A stretch of 47,395 nt of DNA from Komagataeibacter oboediens (GCF_003207815.1 NZ_NKTX01000021.1:1-47395), one strand, 5' to 3'; shown: positions 33,088-42,971, counted from the stretch's first letter. Made by a program: numbers and translations. Notes: a model not told the origin generated them from the sequence alone.

Positions 33088-34254
33088 ATGCCTGATATAC
33101 ACCAGACCAATCCTTCTTCCTCAGGCCAGCGCGCACCAGACAGTGCGACAACGGACACCCCACCGGAAAAACCGGCGGACCCGCGCAGGACCGCAATGCG
33201 CCGGCTGGTGCTGGCAGGCATCGCGGGTCTTGCCCTGATCGCGTTCGTGGTGTGGCTGGTCCACTGGTGGACACATGGGCGGTTCATCCAGTCCACGAAC
33301 GATGCCTACCTGCAGGCCGATCAGGTCACGGTGTCCACCCGCGTGGCCGGATTTGTCGATCAGGTTCTGGTGGCGGAAAACCAAGCGGTGACAAAGGGAC
33401 AGGTACTGGTGCGCATGGACGAACGCGACCCGCGCGCGCGCTTTGAACAGGCCCGCGCGCTGGCGGATCAGGGTAATGCCGCGATCATCCAGACCAAGGC
33501 CCAGATCGACGCGCAGGATGCCGAAATCGCACAGGCGCAGGCCCGGCGCGATGCAGCACAGGCACAGGTCGATTTTGCCGACCGGCAGGTTGCCCGCTAT
33601 CGCGCGCTGGCCGCCACGGGGGCGGAAACGAACGAACATTACGACCAGTTGCGCAACAGCAGCGCGCAGGCCCATGCCCAGCTGGCGCAGGCCACCGCCG
33701 CCCTGAAATCCGCGCAGCTTCAGATCGCCACCTTCCGCGCCGAGATCCTGCAGGCGCAGGCCCGCATTGAACAGGCCATAGCCCAGCAGCGCTCGGCGCA
33801 GGTGGATCTGGACGCCACCACCATCCGCGCCGCCGTGGACGGGCGCGTAGGTGACCGCAGCGCCCGCGTGGGGCAGTATGCCGCCGTTGGCACGCACATG
33901 ATGACCATCGTGCCGGTGCAGGACATCTACCTTGTCGCCAATTTCAAGGAAACGCAGATCCGCCGCATGCGCCCGGGCCAGCCGGTCACGGTATCGGTCG
34001 ATGCGCTGGGCGGTGAGAAAATACACGGCACGGTCGAAAGCTTCGCGCCGGGCACGGGTGCGCAGTTCGCCCTGCTGCCGCCGGACAACGCAACCGGCAA
34101 CTTCACCAAGGTGGTGCAGCGCGTGCCGGTGCGCATCCACATCCAGCCCGATGTGGCGCAGCGTGCGGTGCTGATCCCCGGCCTGTCGGTCACGGCGGCA
34201 GTCGACACGTTGGTAGCCGGCACCGACCCGGCCCCGGGCGGTGGCGGATCGTGA
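33088..34254 (+). CDS. EmrA/HlyD-type membrane fusion protein
   Basis: A 388-residue periplasmic adaptor. A 37-residue polar tail precedes one TM helix (about residues 38-61), followed by the biotinyl-lipoyl half (STNDAYLQADQVTVSTRVAGFVDQVLV) and a long alpha-helical hairpin (about 110-235, very rich in Ala and Gln, AQAQARRDAAQAQVDF). The second lipoyl half and beta-barrel then follow (ATTIRAAVDGRVGDRSARVGQYAAVGTHMMTIVP). It links the inner-membrane pump to the outer-membrane channel. First gene of a three-gene operon; it overlaps emrB-like by four bases. Confidence 0.93.
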   Translation: MPDIHQTNPSSSGQRAPDSATTDTPPEKPADPRRTAMRRLVLAGIAGLALIAFVVWLVHWWTHGRFIQSTNDAYLQADQVTVSTRVAGFVDQVLVAENQAVTKGQVLVRMDERDPRARFEQARALADQGNAAIIQTKAQIDAQDAEIAQAQARRDAAQAQVDFADRQVARYRALAATGAETNEHYDQLRNSSAQAHAQLAQATAALKSAQLQIATFRAEILQAQARIEQAIAQQRSAQVDLDATTIRAAVDGRVGDRSARVGQYAAVGTHMMTIVPVQDIYLVANFKETQIRRMRPGQPVTVSVDALGGEKIHGTVESFAPGTGAQFALLPPDNATGNFTKVVQRVPVRIHIQPDVAQRAVLIPGLSVTAAVDTLVAGTDPAPGGGGS

Positions 34255-35783
34255 GCACGCAGCCAGCAGACGCCAGCGGTCCCACGCCCCCGCAGAAAGC
34301 GGATGCGGCGGCGTGGCTGGCGGTGGCCGCGGGCACCATCGGCGCGCTTATGGCGACGCTGGATACCTCCATCGTCAATTCGGCGCTGCCCACCATCCAG
34401 GGAGAGATCGGGGCATCAAGCAGCGAGGGCACATGGGTCACCACGGCCTACCTTGTAGCCGAAATTGTCATGATCCCGCTGGCGGGCTGGTTCGAGCGCA
34501 TATTCAAGCTGCGCAATTTCCTGCTGATCGCAGCCGTGCTGTTCACCATCTTTTCCATGTGGTGCGGGCTTTCGCCCAACCTCATGCACATGATCATCGG
34601 CCGCGTGGGACAGGGTTTTACGGGCGGGGCGATGATCCCGACCGCCATGACCATCGTGGCCACGCGCCTGCCACCGGCGCAACGGCCGGTGGGTATCGCG
34701 CTGTTTGGCATGACCGCGGTCCTTGGCCCGGTGATCGGGCCGGTCATTGGCGGGTGGCTGACGGAAAACCTGAGCTGGCATTATGCCTTTTTCCTCAACC
34801 TGCCCATCAGCATCGGACTGATGGTACTGCTGTTTGTCGGCCTGCCCAAGGGCAGGATCGACTGGGGCGAATTCCGCAACACCGATTATTACGGTCTTGC
34901 CGGACTGGTGCTGGGGCTGGGTGGCCTGACCGTGGTGCTGGAGGAAGGGCAGCGCGAACGCTGGTTTGAATCCGACATGATCCGCGAACTCAGCATCATG
35001 TCCCTGCTTGGCATGATCCTGCTGGTGGTGGGGCAGTTCCGGTCGCGCCAGCCGGTCATCCATCTGAAAATCCTGCTGCAGAAAAGCTTTTTCGGGGTGT
35101 TTGTCCTCAGCCTCGGGGTGGGTGGCGCACTGTATGGCATCCTGTATCTGATCCCGCAGTTCCTTGCCGCCGTTCCCGACTACAATTCCGAACAGTCCGG
35201 CATCATCGCGGCCATAAGCGGCATTCCGACCCTGCTTATGCTGGCGGTGTTTCCCATTCTGGTGCGTAAGCTTGATATCCGGCTGGCCATCGCGTTTGGC
35301 ATGTTCCTGTATGTCGTCAGCTGTTTCATGAACGCGCACCTGTCGCCCGACAGCGCGGGACCGCATTTTTTCTGGTCGCAGGTGGTGCGTGGCTTTGCGC
35401 AGTTCTTCTCGCTCCTGTTCCTCAACCAGGCGGCGACCAGTGCGGTGCCCATACAGTATGCGGAAGATGCGTCCGGCCTGTTCAACGCCGCGCGTAACCT
35501 TGGGGGATCGTTCGGGCTGGCGGCGGTGGCAACGCTGCATGACCGCAGGATGGACCTGCATACCGCCCGTATCGAGGAAACAATCACCGCCAATTCCCCG
35601 CTGGGACAGGAATTCATGCAGCATTACGGGCTGGCACGCCTGAGCGCCCTGATCACGCGGCAGGCCACGGTCATGACCTATGGCGACCTGTTCTGGATAT
35701 TCGGCATCGCCCTGCTGGTGATGATGCCCCTTGTAATTCTTATCAAGCCCATGCCCAAAGACGCCGGCATGACGGTGGGATGA
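34251..35783 (+). CDS. EmrB/QacA-type MFS multidrug exporter (DHA2 family)
   Basis: A 510-residue inner-membrane exporter with about 14 TM helices. Start of TM1 is AVAAGTIGALMATLDTSIVNSALPTI, the DHA2 signature (LDxTIVNxALP). Motif A-like and motif C-like parts follow (GRVGQGFTGGAMIPTAMTIV, GPVIGPVIGGWLTENLSWHYAFFLNLPISI). Proton-coupled export of hydrophobic toxic compounds is expected. GTG start overlaps the emrA-like stop (GTGA); its own stop overlaps the next ATG (ATGA), so all three genes are translationally coupled. Confidence 0.93.
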   Translation: MSTQPADASGPTPPQKADAAAWLAVAAGTIGALMATLDTSIVNSALPTIQGEIGASSSEGTWVTTAYLVAEIVMIPLAGWFERIFKLRNFLLIAAVLFTIFSMWCGLSPNLMHMIIGRVGQGFTGGAMIPTAMTIVATRLPPAQRPVGIALFGMTAVLGPVIGPVIGGWLTENLSWHYAFFLNLPISIGLMVLLFVGLPKGRIDWGEFRNTDYYGLAGLVLGLGGLTVVLEEGQRERWFESDMIRELSIMSLLGMILLVVGQFRSRQPVIHLKILLQKSFFGVFVLSLGVGGALYGILYLIPQFLAAVPDYNSEQSGIIAAISGIPTLLMLAVFPILVRKLDIRLAIAFGMFLYVVSCFMNAHLSPDSAGPHFFWSQVVRGFAQFFSLLFLNQAATSAVPIQYAEDASGLFNAARNLGGSFGLAAVATLHDRRMDLHTARIEETITANSPLGQEFMQHYGLARLSALITRQATVMTYGDLFWIFGIALLVMMPLVILIKPMPKDAGMTVG

Positions 35784-37309
35784 CGCACATGATCCCTTTC
35801 CCCTCCCTTCGTCATGCACGCGCATGCCGCACCGTTACCTGTATCACCCTGGTCACACTGCTTGCGGCATGTTCCGTGGGCCCCGATTACAAGGGGCCGC
35901 CGCACGTCGCCCCCGTGGCCGAACACGCGGCCGGTTTCCATCGCGCGGACCCCACGCTGACCACGGCGCAGGCCCCCCTGTCGCACTGGTGGGAAGGACT
36001 GAACGATCCGGTGCTGACCGACCTTGTCACCACCGCGCTGCGCAACAGCCCCGACATGAAGCAGGCGGCGGCCCGGCTGCATACCGCACGCGCAACCCAG
36101 CGTGAACGCTTCGCCGGGTTCTTCCCCGGCGGCGGCATGGCCGCGTTCTGGGACCGTACGCGCCTGCCCACAGGCGACATTACTTCGGTCCTGGGGGGCA
36201 GCGGACAACCGGAAGCCATGTCACTGCCGCCTGCCATCAAGTCGGATTCCTATGGCGCGGGATTTGACGCCAGCTGGGAAATCGACCCTTTTGGCGGCAA
36301 CCGGCGCGGATACGAAGGTGCCCGCGCACAAAGCGAGGCCCAGATGGCGCAGCTGGCCGATACCCGTGTCCGGCTGGCCGCAGATGTGGGACGCAATTAC
36401 GTCAGCCTGCGTGATGTGCAGCGCAGGCTCCAGCTTATGCAGCGTTCCGTCGAAATCGAGCAGAACATGCTGGACCTGACCCGCCAGCGCCGGGCGCAGG
36501 GCACGGCATCGCAGGAAGACGTCGAACGCTTCGCGGGGCAGCTGTCGCAGGTCCAGGGAGCCATTGCCCCCATGAAGGCCCAGCAGGCGGGATACATGGA
36601 CGCGCTGGCCACCCTGACCGGGCGTGAGCCGGGGCAGCTTGACGCGCAGTTATCCATACCTGCACCGGTTCCCCTGCCGCCTGCCGTGGTGCCCGTCGGC
36701 AATCCCGCCGACCTGCTGCGCAGACGTCCCGACATCCGCGTGGCCGAACGCGACATTGCCGCGAACAATGCCCAGATCGGGCAGGCCATCGGGCAGTATT
36801 TTCCCAAGGTCAGCCTGTTCGGTACGGTTGGCTTCACCGCCGCCAACGGGCAGCGTTTCTTCTCGGGCGACAGTTTTTCCTACATGGGCGGCCCCACGCT
36901 GGAATGGAGCATCCTGAACTTTGCCCGCACCAATTCGCGCGTGGGCGAAGCAAAGGGCGGGCGTGACGCCGCCCTTGCCCATTATCAGGGCGTCGTCCTG
37001 TCCGCGCTGCAGGATGCCGAAGGCGCGCTGTCACGCTTTGGCCACCAGCGGGAATACGTGCTGAAACTGCACGAAGCGCGCGGGGCATCCGACCGGTCAT
37101 GGGCACTGGCGCAGCAGCGCCAGCATGCGGGCACCCTGTCAGTCATTGACGCGCTGGATGTGGAACGCCAGCGCATCCAGATCGAACAGCAGCAGGCACA
37201 GGCGCAGGCCAGCATGACCAATGACTATATTGCCGTGCAGAAGGCACTTGGCCTGGGGTGGGAGTCCGCTGCCCCGTCACCCGCGACAGTCCGCACGGCA
37301 GGGCGTTAA
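35780..37309 (+). CDS. outer-membrane efflux channel, NodT/TolC family lipoprotein
   Basis: A 509-residue outer-membrane factor. The lipoprotein signal ends in TLLAAC (Cys31), followed by SVGPDYKGP, the usual NodT start. Two repeated TolC-type helical segments are visible, the second beginning with NPADLLRRRPDIRVAERDIAANNAQIGQAIGQYFPKVSL. The end has LSVIDALDVERQRIQIEQQQAQAQ. It forms the trimeric exit duct for the EmrAB-like pump, giving a complete tripartite system in one operon. A hairpin straddles its stop. Confidence 0.92.
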   Translation: MTHMIPFPSLRHARACRTVTCITLVTLLAACSVGPDYKGPPHVAPVAEHAAGFHRADPTLTTAQAPLSHWWEGLNDPVLTDLVTTALRNSPDMKQAAARLHTARATQRERFAGFFPGGGMAAFWDRTRLPTGDITSVLGGSGQPEAMSLPPAIKSDSYGAGFDASWEIDPFGGNRRGYEGARAQSEAQMAQLADTRVRLAADVGRNYVSLRDVQRRLQLMQRSVEIEQNMLDLTRQRRAQGTASQEDVERFAGQLSQVQGAIAPMKAQQAGYMDALATLTGREPGQLDAQLSIPAPVPLPPAVVPVGNPADLLRRRPDIRVAERDIAANNAQIGQAIGQYFPKVSLFGTVGFTAANGQRFFSGDSFSYMGGPTLEWSILNFARTNSRVGEAKGGRDAALAHYQGVVLSALQDAEGALSRFGHQREYVLKLHEARGASDRSWALAQQRQHAGTLSVIDALDVERQRIQIEQQQAQAQASMTNDYIAVQKALGLGWESAAPSPATVRTAGR

Positions 37310-37322
37310 AAACTGCCCTGCC
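37297..37322 (+). terminator. hairpin overlapping the stop of the efflux channel gene
   Basis: GGCAGGGC and GCCCTGCC form a perfect 8-bp stem; the 10-base loop contains the TAA stop. It probably ends or attenuates the efflux transcript before the hydrolase gene. Confidence 0.5.
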
Positions 37323-37364
37323 CGCCTCGTCAGTTACATTTCGCAATGAAACTTCTGCCTCCGG

Positions 37365-39005
37365 ATGCCTGCCGGGATATTGCCACGGCCCGAATCTGAA
37401 TTCATAAAAGCCGAACGGCAACGGGCGGGAGACAGGGTTTTGCATTCTCGACCAAGGGGGCGGCACGCGCGTGTCATCCTGTCAGCCCTGATTATTGCCT
37501 CATCCTCCCCCACCCTGTCCGCACGGGCGGCCGATGGCGTAACGGCCAGCGCGGCGGCGGCGCCATCCGTTGTTCATGCCGCTGCCAGCACTGCGGATAC
37601 TGCGCTCATGAACGATCTGGAACGGCGGACGTTCCGATGGTTCTGGGATGCGGGCGATCCAAAGACCGGGCTGGTACCAGACCGGTACCCATCCCCCCAG
37701 ACACTGAGCAGCGTGGCCTCCATCGGGTTCGGTCTGACGGCCTACGGCATCGGGGTCAGCCGGGGCTATGTCACCCGCACGCAGGCCGCGACACGGACGC
37801 TTGCCACCCTGCGCTATCTTATGGATGGTCCCCAGAACGACACGGCAGACGGGGCAATGGGGTATCAGGGGTTTTACTATCACTTCCTGAACAAGGACAC
37901 GGGACTGCGATTCAGCCATGATATCGAACTGTCCAGCATCGACACGGCGCTGCTGATGCAGGGCGTGCTGTTTTCACAGTCCTTTTTCGATCGCGATACC
38001 CCGCAGGAAACCGAGATCCGCACCCTGGCGGACCAGCTGTACAAACGCGTCAACTGGCAGTGGATGACCCGCCCCGACAACCGGCTGAGCATGGGATGGA
38101 GTCCCGAACACGGCTTCATTCCCAGCTACTGGGAAGGCTACAGCGAGGGGATGATGGCCTACATCCTTGGCCTGGGGTCGCCCACCCATGCGCTTGCGCC
38201 CACGTCATGGCAGGCGTGGCTGGCCACGAACAACCAGCGCTGGGGGGATTATTACGGACAGACCTTCCTGAATTTCGCACCCCTGTTCGGCCACCAGTAC
38301 ACCCATGCATGGATCGATTTCCGTGGCGTGCGGGATGCATGGGCGCGTGAAAAACAGATCGACTATTTTGAAAACAGCCGCCGCGCCGTCTACGCCCAGC
38401 AGGCCTATGCCATTGCCAACCCCGGCAAATGGCATGATTACAGTGCCACGATGTGGGGCCTGACCGCATGTGACGGTCCCGGTGATGTCACACGGCAGAT
38501 TGACGGGCAGTCGCGGCATTTCCTGTCCTATTCCGCCCGTGGCGCGGGCCGTGACTACACGCAGGATGATGGCACCGTAGCCCCCACCGCTGCTGCCGGG
38601 TCGATTGCATTCGCGCCGGAAATCGTGCTGCCGACGCTGCGCAACATGAAAAACAGATACGGGCAGAATATTTACGGCCAGTACGGTTTCGTCGATGCAT
38701 TCAACCCCAGTTTCCGCAACGGACAGACCTTCTGGACCGACAGGGAATATCTGGGCATCGACCAGGGGCCGATCCTGCTCATGATCGAAAACTGGCGCAG
38801 CGGGCTGGTATGGGCTGTCATGAAGCGCAATCCCTATATCCGCGCGGGACTGGAACGCGCAGGGTTTGAAGGGGGATGGCTGCCTGCCGTGGCCACGGCC
38901 GCCACGCCCGACACCCGGACGTCGCAGCTTGCGCCGGCCGCCCCCACCGCCGCACCGGCACCTGATGCCGGGCGGGGACCAGCCGCCCCGGCCAACCCGT
39001 CGTAA
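37365..39005 (+). CDS. secreted glucoamylase-like hydrolase (GH144/PF10091 type)
   Basis: A 546-residue exported protein. After the signal sequence (ARVILSALIIASSSPTLSARAA) comes the (alpha/alpha)6 glucoamylase-like domain: LERRTFRWFWDAGDPKTGLVPDR, SVASIGFGLTAYGIGVSRGY, GFYYHFLNKDTGLRF, ELSSIDTALLMQGVLF, IPSYWEGYSEGMMAYILGLGSPTH and SFRNGQTFWTDREYLGIDQGPILLMIENWRSG. Characterised relatives cut beta-1,2-glucans. The last 60 residues are an Ala/Pro/Thr-rich tail. The frame opens at ATG 37365, but a TTG at 37440 with GGGAGACAGGG just before it would place the signal peptide at the very N terminus and may be the true start. It could remodel a periplasmic or extracellular glucan. Confidence 0.85.
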   Translation: MPAGILPRPESEFIKAERQRAGDRVLHSRPRGRHARVILSALIIASSSPTLSARAADGVTASAAAAPSVVHAAASTADTALMNDLERRTFRWFWDAGDPKTGLVPDRYPSPQTLSSVASIGFGLTAYGIGVSRGYVTRTQAATRTLATLRYLMDGPQNDTADGAMGYQGFYYHFLNKDTGLRFSHDIELSSIDTALLMQGVLFSQSFFDRDTPQETEIRTLADQLYKRVNWQWMTRPDNRLSMGWSPEHGFIPSYWEGYSEGMMAYILGLGSPTHALAPTSWQAWLATNNQRWGDYYGQTFLNFAPLFGHQYTHAWIDFRGVRDAWAREKQIDYFENSRRAVYAQQAYAIANPGKWHDYSATMWGLTACDGPGDVTRQIDGQSRHFLSYSARGAGRDYTQDDGTVAPTAAAGSIAFAPEIVLPTLRNMKNRYGQNIYGQYGFVDAFNPSFRNGQTFWTDREYLGIDQGPILLMIENWRSGLVWAVMKRNPYIRAGLERAGFEGGWLPAVATAATPDTRTSQLAPAAPTAAPAPDAGRGPAAPANPS

Positions 39006-39040
39006 CGGGCTGAACGGAAAGGTTTTAGAATCATCCGGTC

Positions 39041-39080
39041 CTGGAAAAACAATACGGCTTCACCGGAAACATCTTTTACG
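39041..39080 (-). repeat. degenerate intergenic element, copy e
   Basis: On the minus strand the stretch reads GATGTTTCCGGTGAAGCC, then TATTGTTTTTCCAGGACC. It shares GTTTCYGGTGAAGC with the copy at 26348. It lies between the convergent hydrolase and aldehyde dehydrogenase genes. Confidence 0.3.
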
Positions 39081-40467
39081 GACCCGCATCGATCGGCACG
39101 ACGTCAATCAGCTTCTTGTTGACGAATTCCTGTATACCCATGGAGGACAGTTCCCGACCGAAGCCCGAGCGCTTGACGCCACCAAAAGGCAGGTCGGACG
39201 TGGTCCATGTGGGGTGGTTGACATAGACCATGCCCGTTTCGATCTGTTCCGCCACCCGGATGCCGCGCGCCGGATCGGACGTAAAGACCGAGCCACCCAG
39301 CCCGTATGGGTTGTCATTGGCAAGGGCGATGGCCTCCGCCTCGTCACGAACACGGAAGAACATGGCCACCGGCCCGAACAGTTCCTGATGAAACACCGGG
39401 TTGTCGGGGGCAATATCGGTCAGGATGCCGGTCTGCACGAACGCGCCCCGGTTGGGGGGCGTGGGGCCAACACGCATGAGTTTCGCACCATTCTTTACCG
39501 CCAGTTCCACCTGTTCATTCAACTGGTCGGCGGCCCCTTGCGATGACAGGGGCGGAACCCCGCTTTTTTCATCCATCGGGTCACCGGGCACCAGTTTTCC
39601 CAGTTCGGTTGCAAAGCGATCGAGGAAGGCATCAGCAATCTGCTCGGCCACGATAATGCGCTTGGCCGCGACACAGCACTGCCCGCCATTGTTCATGCGC
39701 CCCCAGACCGCCCATTTCACGGATTTTTCGAGGTCCGCGTCTTCCAGCACGATGAAGGCGTCGCTACCGCCCAGTTCCATGGTGGTCTTTTTCAGCGCCT
39801 TGCCCGCCTGTGACGCCACAATGGCCCCTGCGCCCTCGCTGCCGGTCAGGGCGACACCAATCACGCGGTCATCGGCAATGATGCGCGCTGTCTGGTCACG
39901 GGTGGCATACAGGTTGGTGTACAGCCCTTCCGGCGCGCCAGCATCACGGAACAGCTGTTCAAAGGCGGCCGCCGCCTGCGGCACGTTGGATGCATGCTTC
40001 ACCACCACCACGTTGCCTGCCATGAACTGCGGCCCCACCACGCGGGCAAGCTGATAGTAGGGAAAGTTCCATGGCTCGATGGCGAACAGGATGCCCAGCG
40101 GCTGGCTGACCACCATGGCCTGGTCCCCGCGCCCGCTTTTTTCCGTCAGTTTCTGCGGCGCAAGGAAGGTTTCGGCATTATCGGCATAATATTGCAGGAT
40201 ATCGGCGGACAGTTCGACTTCCGCCAGGCTTTCGCGATACAGCTTGCCCATTTCCAGCGTCAGCAGGCGGGCATACCTGTCTTTCTGTTCGCGCAGCAGA
40301 TCAGCGGCCTTGCCCACAATCGCCGCGCGCCGGGCAAAGGGCAGTTTCGACCAGTCCCTGTAGGTCGCATGGGCGCGGTCCAGCTTCTGCGCCAGTTCCG
40401 CATCCGTCAGATCGGGGAATGTTGCAACGGTTTCGTTGGTAAACGGATTGACTGTCTTGTACGCCAT
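39076..40467 (-). CDS. aldehyde dehydrogenase, Sad/YneI-like (succinate-semialdehyde dehydrogenase type)
   Basis: A 463-residue NAD(P)-dependent aldehyde dehydrogenase. The catalytic Glu is in TTMELGGSDAFIVLEDADL and the nucleophile in NNGGQCCVAAKRIIV. EPWNFPYYQLARV, LTGSEGAGAIVASQAG and the closing FGGVKRSGFGRELSSMGIQEFVNKK complete the pattern. It resembles E. coli Sad (YneI) throughout, so succinate semialdehyde or a related short aldehyde is the likely substrate. The MAYKTVNPFTN start (40467) is chosen; GGAG lies upstream and the 10 residues before it have no family counterpart. It follows the ahpCF genes on the same strand but behind a strong terminator. Confidence 0.9.
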   Translation of the reverse strand: MAYKTVNPFTNETVATFPDLTDAELAQKLDRAHATYRDWSKLPFARRAAIVGKAADLLREQKDRYARLLTLEMGKLYRESLAEVELSADILQYYADNAETFLAPQKLTEKSGRGDQAMVVSQPLGILFAIEPWNFPYYQLARVVGPQFMAGNVVVVKHASNVPQAAAAFEQLFRDAGAPEGLYTNLYATRDQTARIIADDRVIGVALTGSEGAGAIVASQAGKALKKTTMELGGSDAFIVLEDADLEKSVKWAVWGRMNNGGQCCVAAKRIIVAEQIADAFLDRFATELGKLVPGDPMDEKSGVPPLSSQGAADQLNEQVELAVKNGAKLMRVGPTPPNRGAFVQTGILTDIAPDNPVFHQELFGPVAMFFRVRDEAEAIALANDNPYGLGGSVFTSDPARGIRVAEQIETGMVYVNHPTWTTSDLPFGGVKRSGFGRELSSMGIQEFVNKKLIDVVPIDAGP

Positions 40468-40607
40468 TGGCCTGTCTCCGTCGGGATCATGAGGCAACAG
40501 GCGTGGTTCATGCGGCCGCGCGGTTCCTATCGACCAACGCCACCTTCATGCCGCCTGCCCCTGCGAAACGGCCCGAAGGCAGACGGGTTGCGTGGCATTC
40601 GCACGTA

Positions 40608-40639
40608 AGAAAAATGCCGCCTTTTAAAAAAGGCGGCAT
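40608..40639 (-). terminator. strong intrinsic terminator of ahpCF
   Basis: ATGCCGCCTTTT and AAAAGGCGGCAT form a perfect 12-bp inverted repeat (40614-40639, 2-base centre). On the minus strand it is followed by TTTTCTT. It lies 46 bases after the ahpF stop and before the aldehyde dehydrogenase start, so it separates the two transcripts. Confidence 0.85.
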
Positions 40640-40684
40640 CCGGAACGCTTCATGATGATCTGGTCGGGACGGACGGATCGATCA

Positions 40685-42274
40685 TCAGGCCGTAACCAGC
40701 TTTTCCGGCACGGGCGCGGGCGCAGGCACGCGGATCAGGTAATCAAAGGCAGACAGCGCGGCCGTCGCCCCTTCGCCCACGGCAATGACAATCTGTTTGT
40801 AAGGCGTGGTTGTCGCATCCCCCGCCGCGAACACACCGGGGATAGATGTGGCGCAGTGGTCATTCACGATGATTTCACCAAAGTCATTCAGGTTCAGCGT
40901 CCCCTTCAGCCAGCCGGTATTGGGCAGCAGGCCGATCTGCACGAACACCCCTTCCAGATCGATATGATGGTCCGCGCCATCGCCACCGCGATAGGTCAGG
41001 CCCGTCACGTTGCGGCCATTGCCCTCGATCCGGGTTGTCAGGGCTTCGGTCAGGACCGTGACGTTGGACAGGGTATGCAGCTTGTCCTGCAGCACCTTGT
41101 CCGCCTTCAGGTGCGACCCGCGCTGCAGCAGCGTCACGTGGGCCACGATGCCCGCAAGGTCGATTGCCGCTTCCACCCCGCTATTGCCGCCACCGGCCAC
41201 GGCCACGCGCTTGCCCTTGTAGAACGGGCCATCGCAATGCGGGCAGTAGGCCACGCCTTTATTGCGGTATTCTTCCTCACCCGGCACGCCCAGATGCCGC
41301 CAGTGCGCACCCGTCGCCAGTATGACCGTGCGGGAATGCAGCACCGCGCCATTTTCCAGCACCACGCCATGCAGGCCGCCGGGTTGGGGTGCGAGAAACA
41401 GTTCCTTTGCACGCTGGCCGGAAATGATGTCCACATCGTACTGCCGGACATGGGCCTCGAGTGCCGCAGACAGTTTCGGGCCATCGGTTTCAGGGATCGA
41501 GATGAAGTTCTCGATGCCTGCGGTATCCATGACCTGCCCGCCAAAACGGTCGCCTACCAGCCCGGTGCGCAGCCCCTTGCGCGCGGCATAGACCGCAGCC
41601 GACGCCCCGGCAGGCCCTTCCCCGATGATCAGGACATCAAACGGCGCGATGTCCTTCAGCTTTTCGGCGGCCTGCCGGGGGGCGTCGGCATCCAGCAGGG
41701 CCAGTATCTGCTCGATTTCCAGGCGCCCCGTCTCGAACAGCTTGCCATTCAGGTACACCTGCGGCACGGACATGATGTTGCGCGCGGCGACTTCATCAGG
41801 GAACAGCGCCCCGTCAATCGTGACATTGTGGATGTTGGGGTTCAGCACGCACATGGCGTTGAGCGCCTGCACCACATCGGGGCAGTTCTGGCATGACAGG
41901 GCGACGTAGGTTTCGAAACTGTACTGTCCCGGCAGGGCGCGGATCCGGGCCGCCACGTCATCGGGGATTTTGGGTGGATGACCGCCGACCTGCAGCATGG
42001 CCAGCACGAAAGACGTGAATTCGTGCCCCATGGGAATGGCGGCGAACGTGACCTGCGTTTTCGTGCCATCGCGACGAATGACAAAGCTGGGGCGGCGGGT
42101 GGCCTGACCTGCCTCGGATACCTGCACCTTGTCCGAAAGGGCGGCGACCTCGTGCAGGAGTTCGTGCATCTCACGCGATTTGGGGGTGTCATCCAGGCTG
42201 GCCTCCAGCACGATCGGGTGCGCAAGGCTGGCCAGATAACCCTTGAGCTGCGTCTTGATGGGATCTTGCAACAT
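40685..42274 (-). CDS. ahpF: alkyl hydroperoxide reductase subunit F
   Basis: A 529-residue flavoprotein disulfide reductase that passes electrons from NADH to AhpC. The N-terminal thioredoxin-like pair of domains has the CQNC redox motif (Cys128/Cys131). The thioredoxin-reductase-like part has FAD binding at [21 protein letters not shown] (Glu in place of the common third Gly), the second redox pair CPHC (Cys344/Cys347), an NAD-binding [10 protein letters not shown], and the final [23 protein letters not shown]. Start [10 protein letters not shown] at 42274 with GGAG upstream; the frame is open further up (to 42493) only as a shadow of ahpC. It lies 76 bases after ahpC in one operon. Confidence 0.96.
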   Translation of the reverse strand: MLQDPIKTQLKGYLASLAHPIVLEASLDDTPKSREMHELLHEVAALSDKVQVSEAGQATRRPSFVIRRDGTKTQVTFAAIPMGHEFTSFVLAMLQVGGHPPKIPDDVAARIRALPGQYSFETYVALSCQNCPDVVQALNAMCVLNPNIHNVTIDGALFPDEVAARNIMSVPQVYLNGKLFETGRLEIEQILALLDADAPRQAAEKLKDIAPFDVLIIGEGPAGASAAVYAARKGLRTGLVGDRFGGQVMDTAGIENFISIPETDGPKLSAALEAHVRQYDVDIISGQRAKELFLAPQPGGLHGVVLENGAVLHSRTVILATGAHWRHLGVPGEEEYRNKGVAYCPHCDGPFYKGKRVAVAGGGNSGVEAAIDLAGIVAHVTLLQRGSHLKADKVLQDKLHTLSNVTVLTEALTTRIEGNGRNVTGLTYRGGDGADHHIDLEGVFVQIGLLPNTGWLKGTLNLNDFGEIIVNDHCATSIPGVFAAGDATTTPYKQIVIAVGEGATAALSAFDYLIRVPAPAPVPEKLVTA

Positions 42275-42350
42275 GGGAATGGACTCCGCTCTTTGGGAAA
42301 AGGTGGCATGGCTGGCCCGGCCCCGCAGGGCCGGACCATGACCATGGGCG

Positions 42351-42914
42351 TCAGATCTTGCCGACGAGGTCCAGCGACGGGGTAAGCGTCTTGCCGCCTT
42401 CCTTCCACTTCGCGGGGCAGACTTCACCGGGGTGGGAGGCGACGTACTGCGCGGCCTCGATCTTGGCGAGCAGTTCGGCGGCACTGCGGCCAACGCTGCC
42501 GGCTGTGATTTCGATGTACTGGATCTTGCCTTCCGGATCGATCAGGAAGGTGCCGCGGTCGGCCACGCCAGCTTCCTCGATATACACATCAAAATTACGT
42601 GCGATGTGCGCGGTCGGGTCACCCAGCATGACGTATTTGATCTTGCTGATGGCCGGCGACGTGTCGTGCCATGCCTTGTGGGTGAAATGCTTGTCGGTCG
42701 AAACCGAGTAGATTTCCACGCCCAGCTTCTGGAACGCTTCGTAATTGTCAGCCAGATCTTCGAGTTCCGTCGGGCAGACAAAGGTGAAATCCGCCGGATA
42801 GAAGAAGAATACGGACCATTTACCCTTCACATCGGCATCGGTCACCTTGATGAACTTTCCGTTGTGGAAAGCGTCTGTCTCAAACGGCTTCAGAGATGAA
42901 TTAATGCGTGCCAT
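42351..42914 (-). CDS. ahpC: alkyl hydroperoxide reductase subunit C (peroxiredoxin)
   Basis: A 187-residue typical 2-Cys peroxiredoxin. The peroxidatic cysteine is Cys47 in FTFVCPTE and the resolving one is Cys166 in GEVCPAKW, with the C-terminal segment full length. It reduces H2O2, organic hydroperoxides and peroxynitrite in the cytosol and is recycled by AhpF. AAGGAG precedes the ATG with a proper spacer. Divergent from oxyR; the 144-base shared region holds a -35-like TTGACA, a 13-base palindrome and an OxyR-like site, consistent with peroxide-induced expression. Confidence 0.97.
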   Translation of the reverse strand: MARINSSLKPFETDAFHNGKFIKVTDADVKGKWSVFFFYPADFTFVCPTELEDLADNYEAFQKLGVEIYSVSTDKHFTHKAWHDTSPAISKIKYVMLGDPTAHIARNFDVYIEEAGVADRGTFLIDPEGKIQYIEITAGSVGRSAAELLAKIEAAQYVASHPGEVCPAKWKEGGKTLTPSLDLVGKI

Positions 42915-42971
42915 GCGGAATGCTCCTTACTTTGGCTTGTCAGGTGTTGACGGGCCATTTGTCCCACAAAC

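Noticed and set aside
34416-35825. A 469-residue minus-strand open frame
   Set aside because: It lies antisense to the well-supported EmrB-like gene, is full of His/Gln/Arg typical of reversed GC-rich membrane-protein codons, and has no domain.
41160-41235. The CPHC motif in AhpF as an odd variant of the usual thioredoxin-reductase CATC
   Set aside because: CPHC is normal for AhpF proteins, including E. coli AhpF, so it is not unusual.
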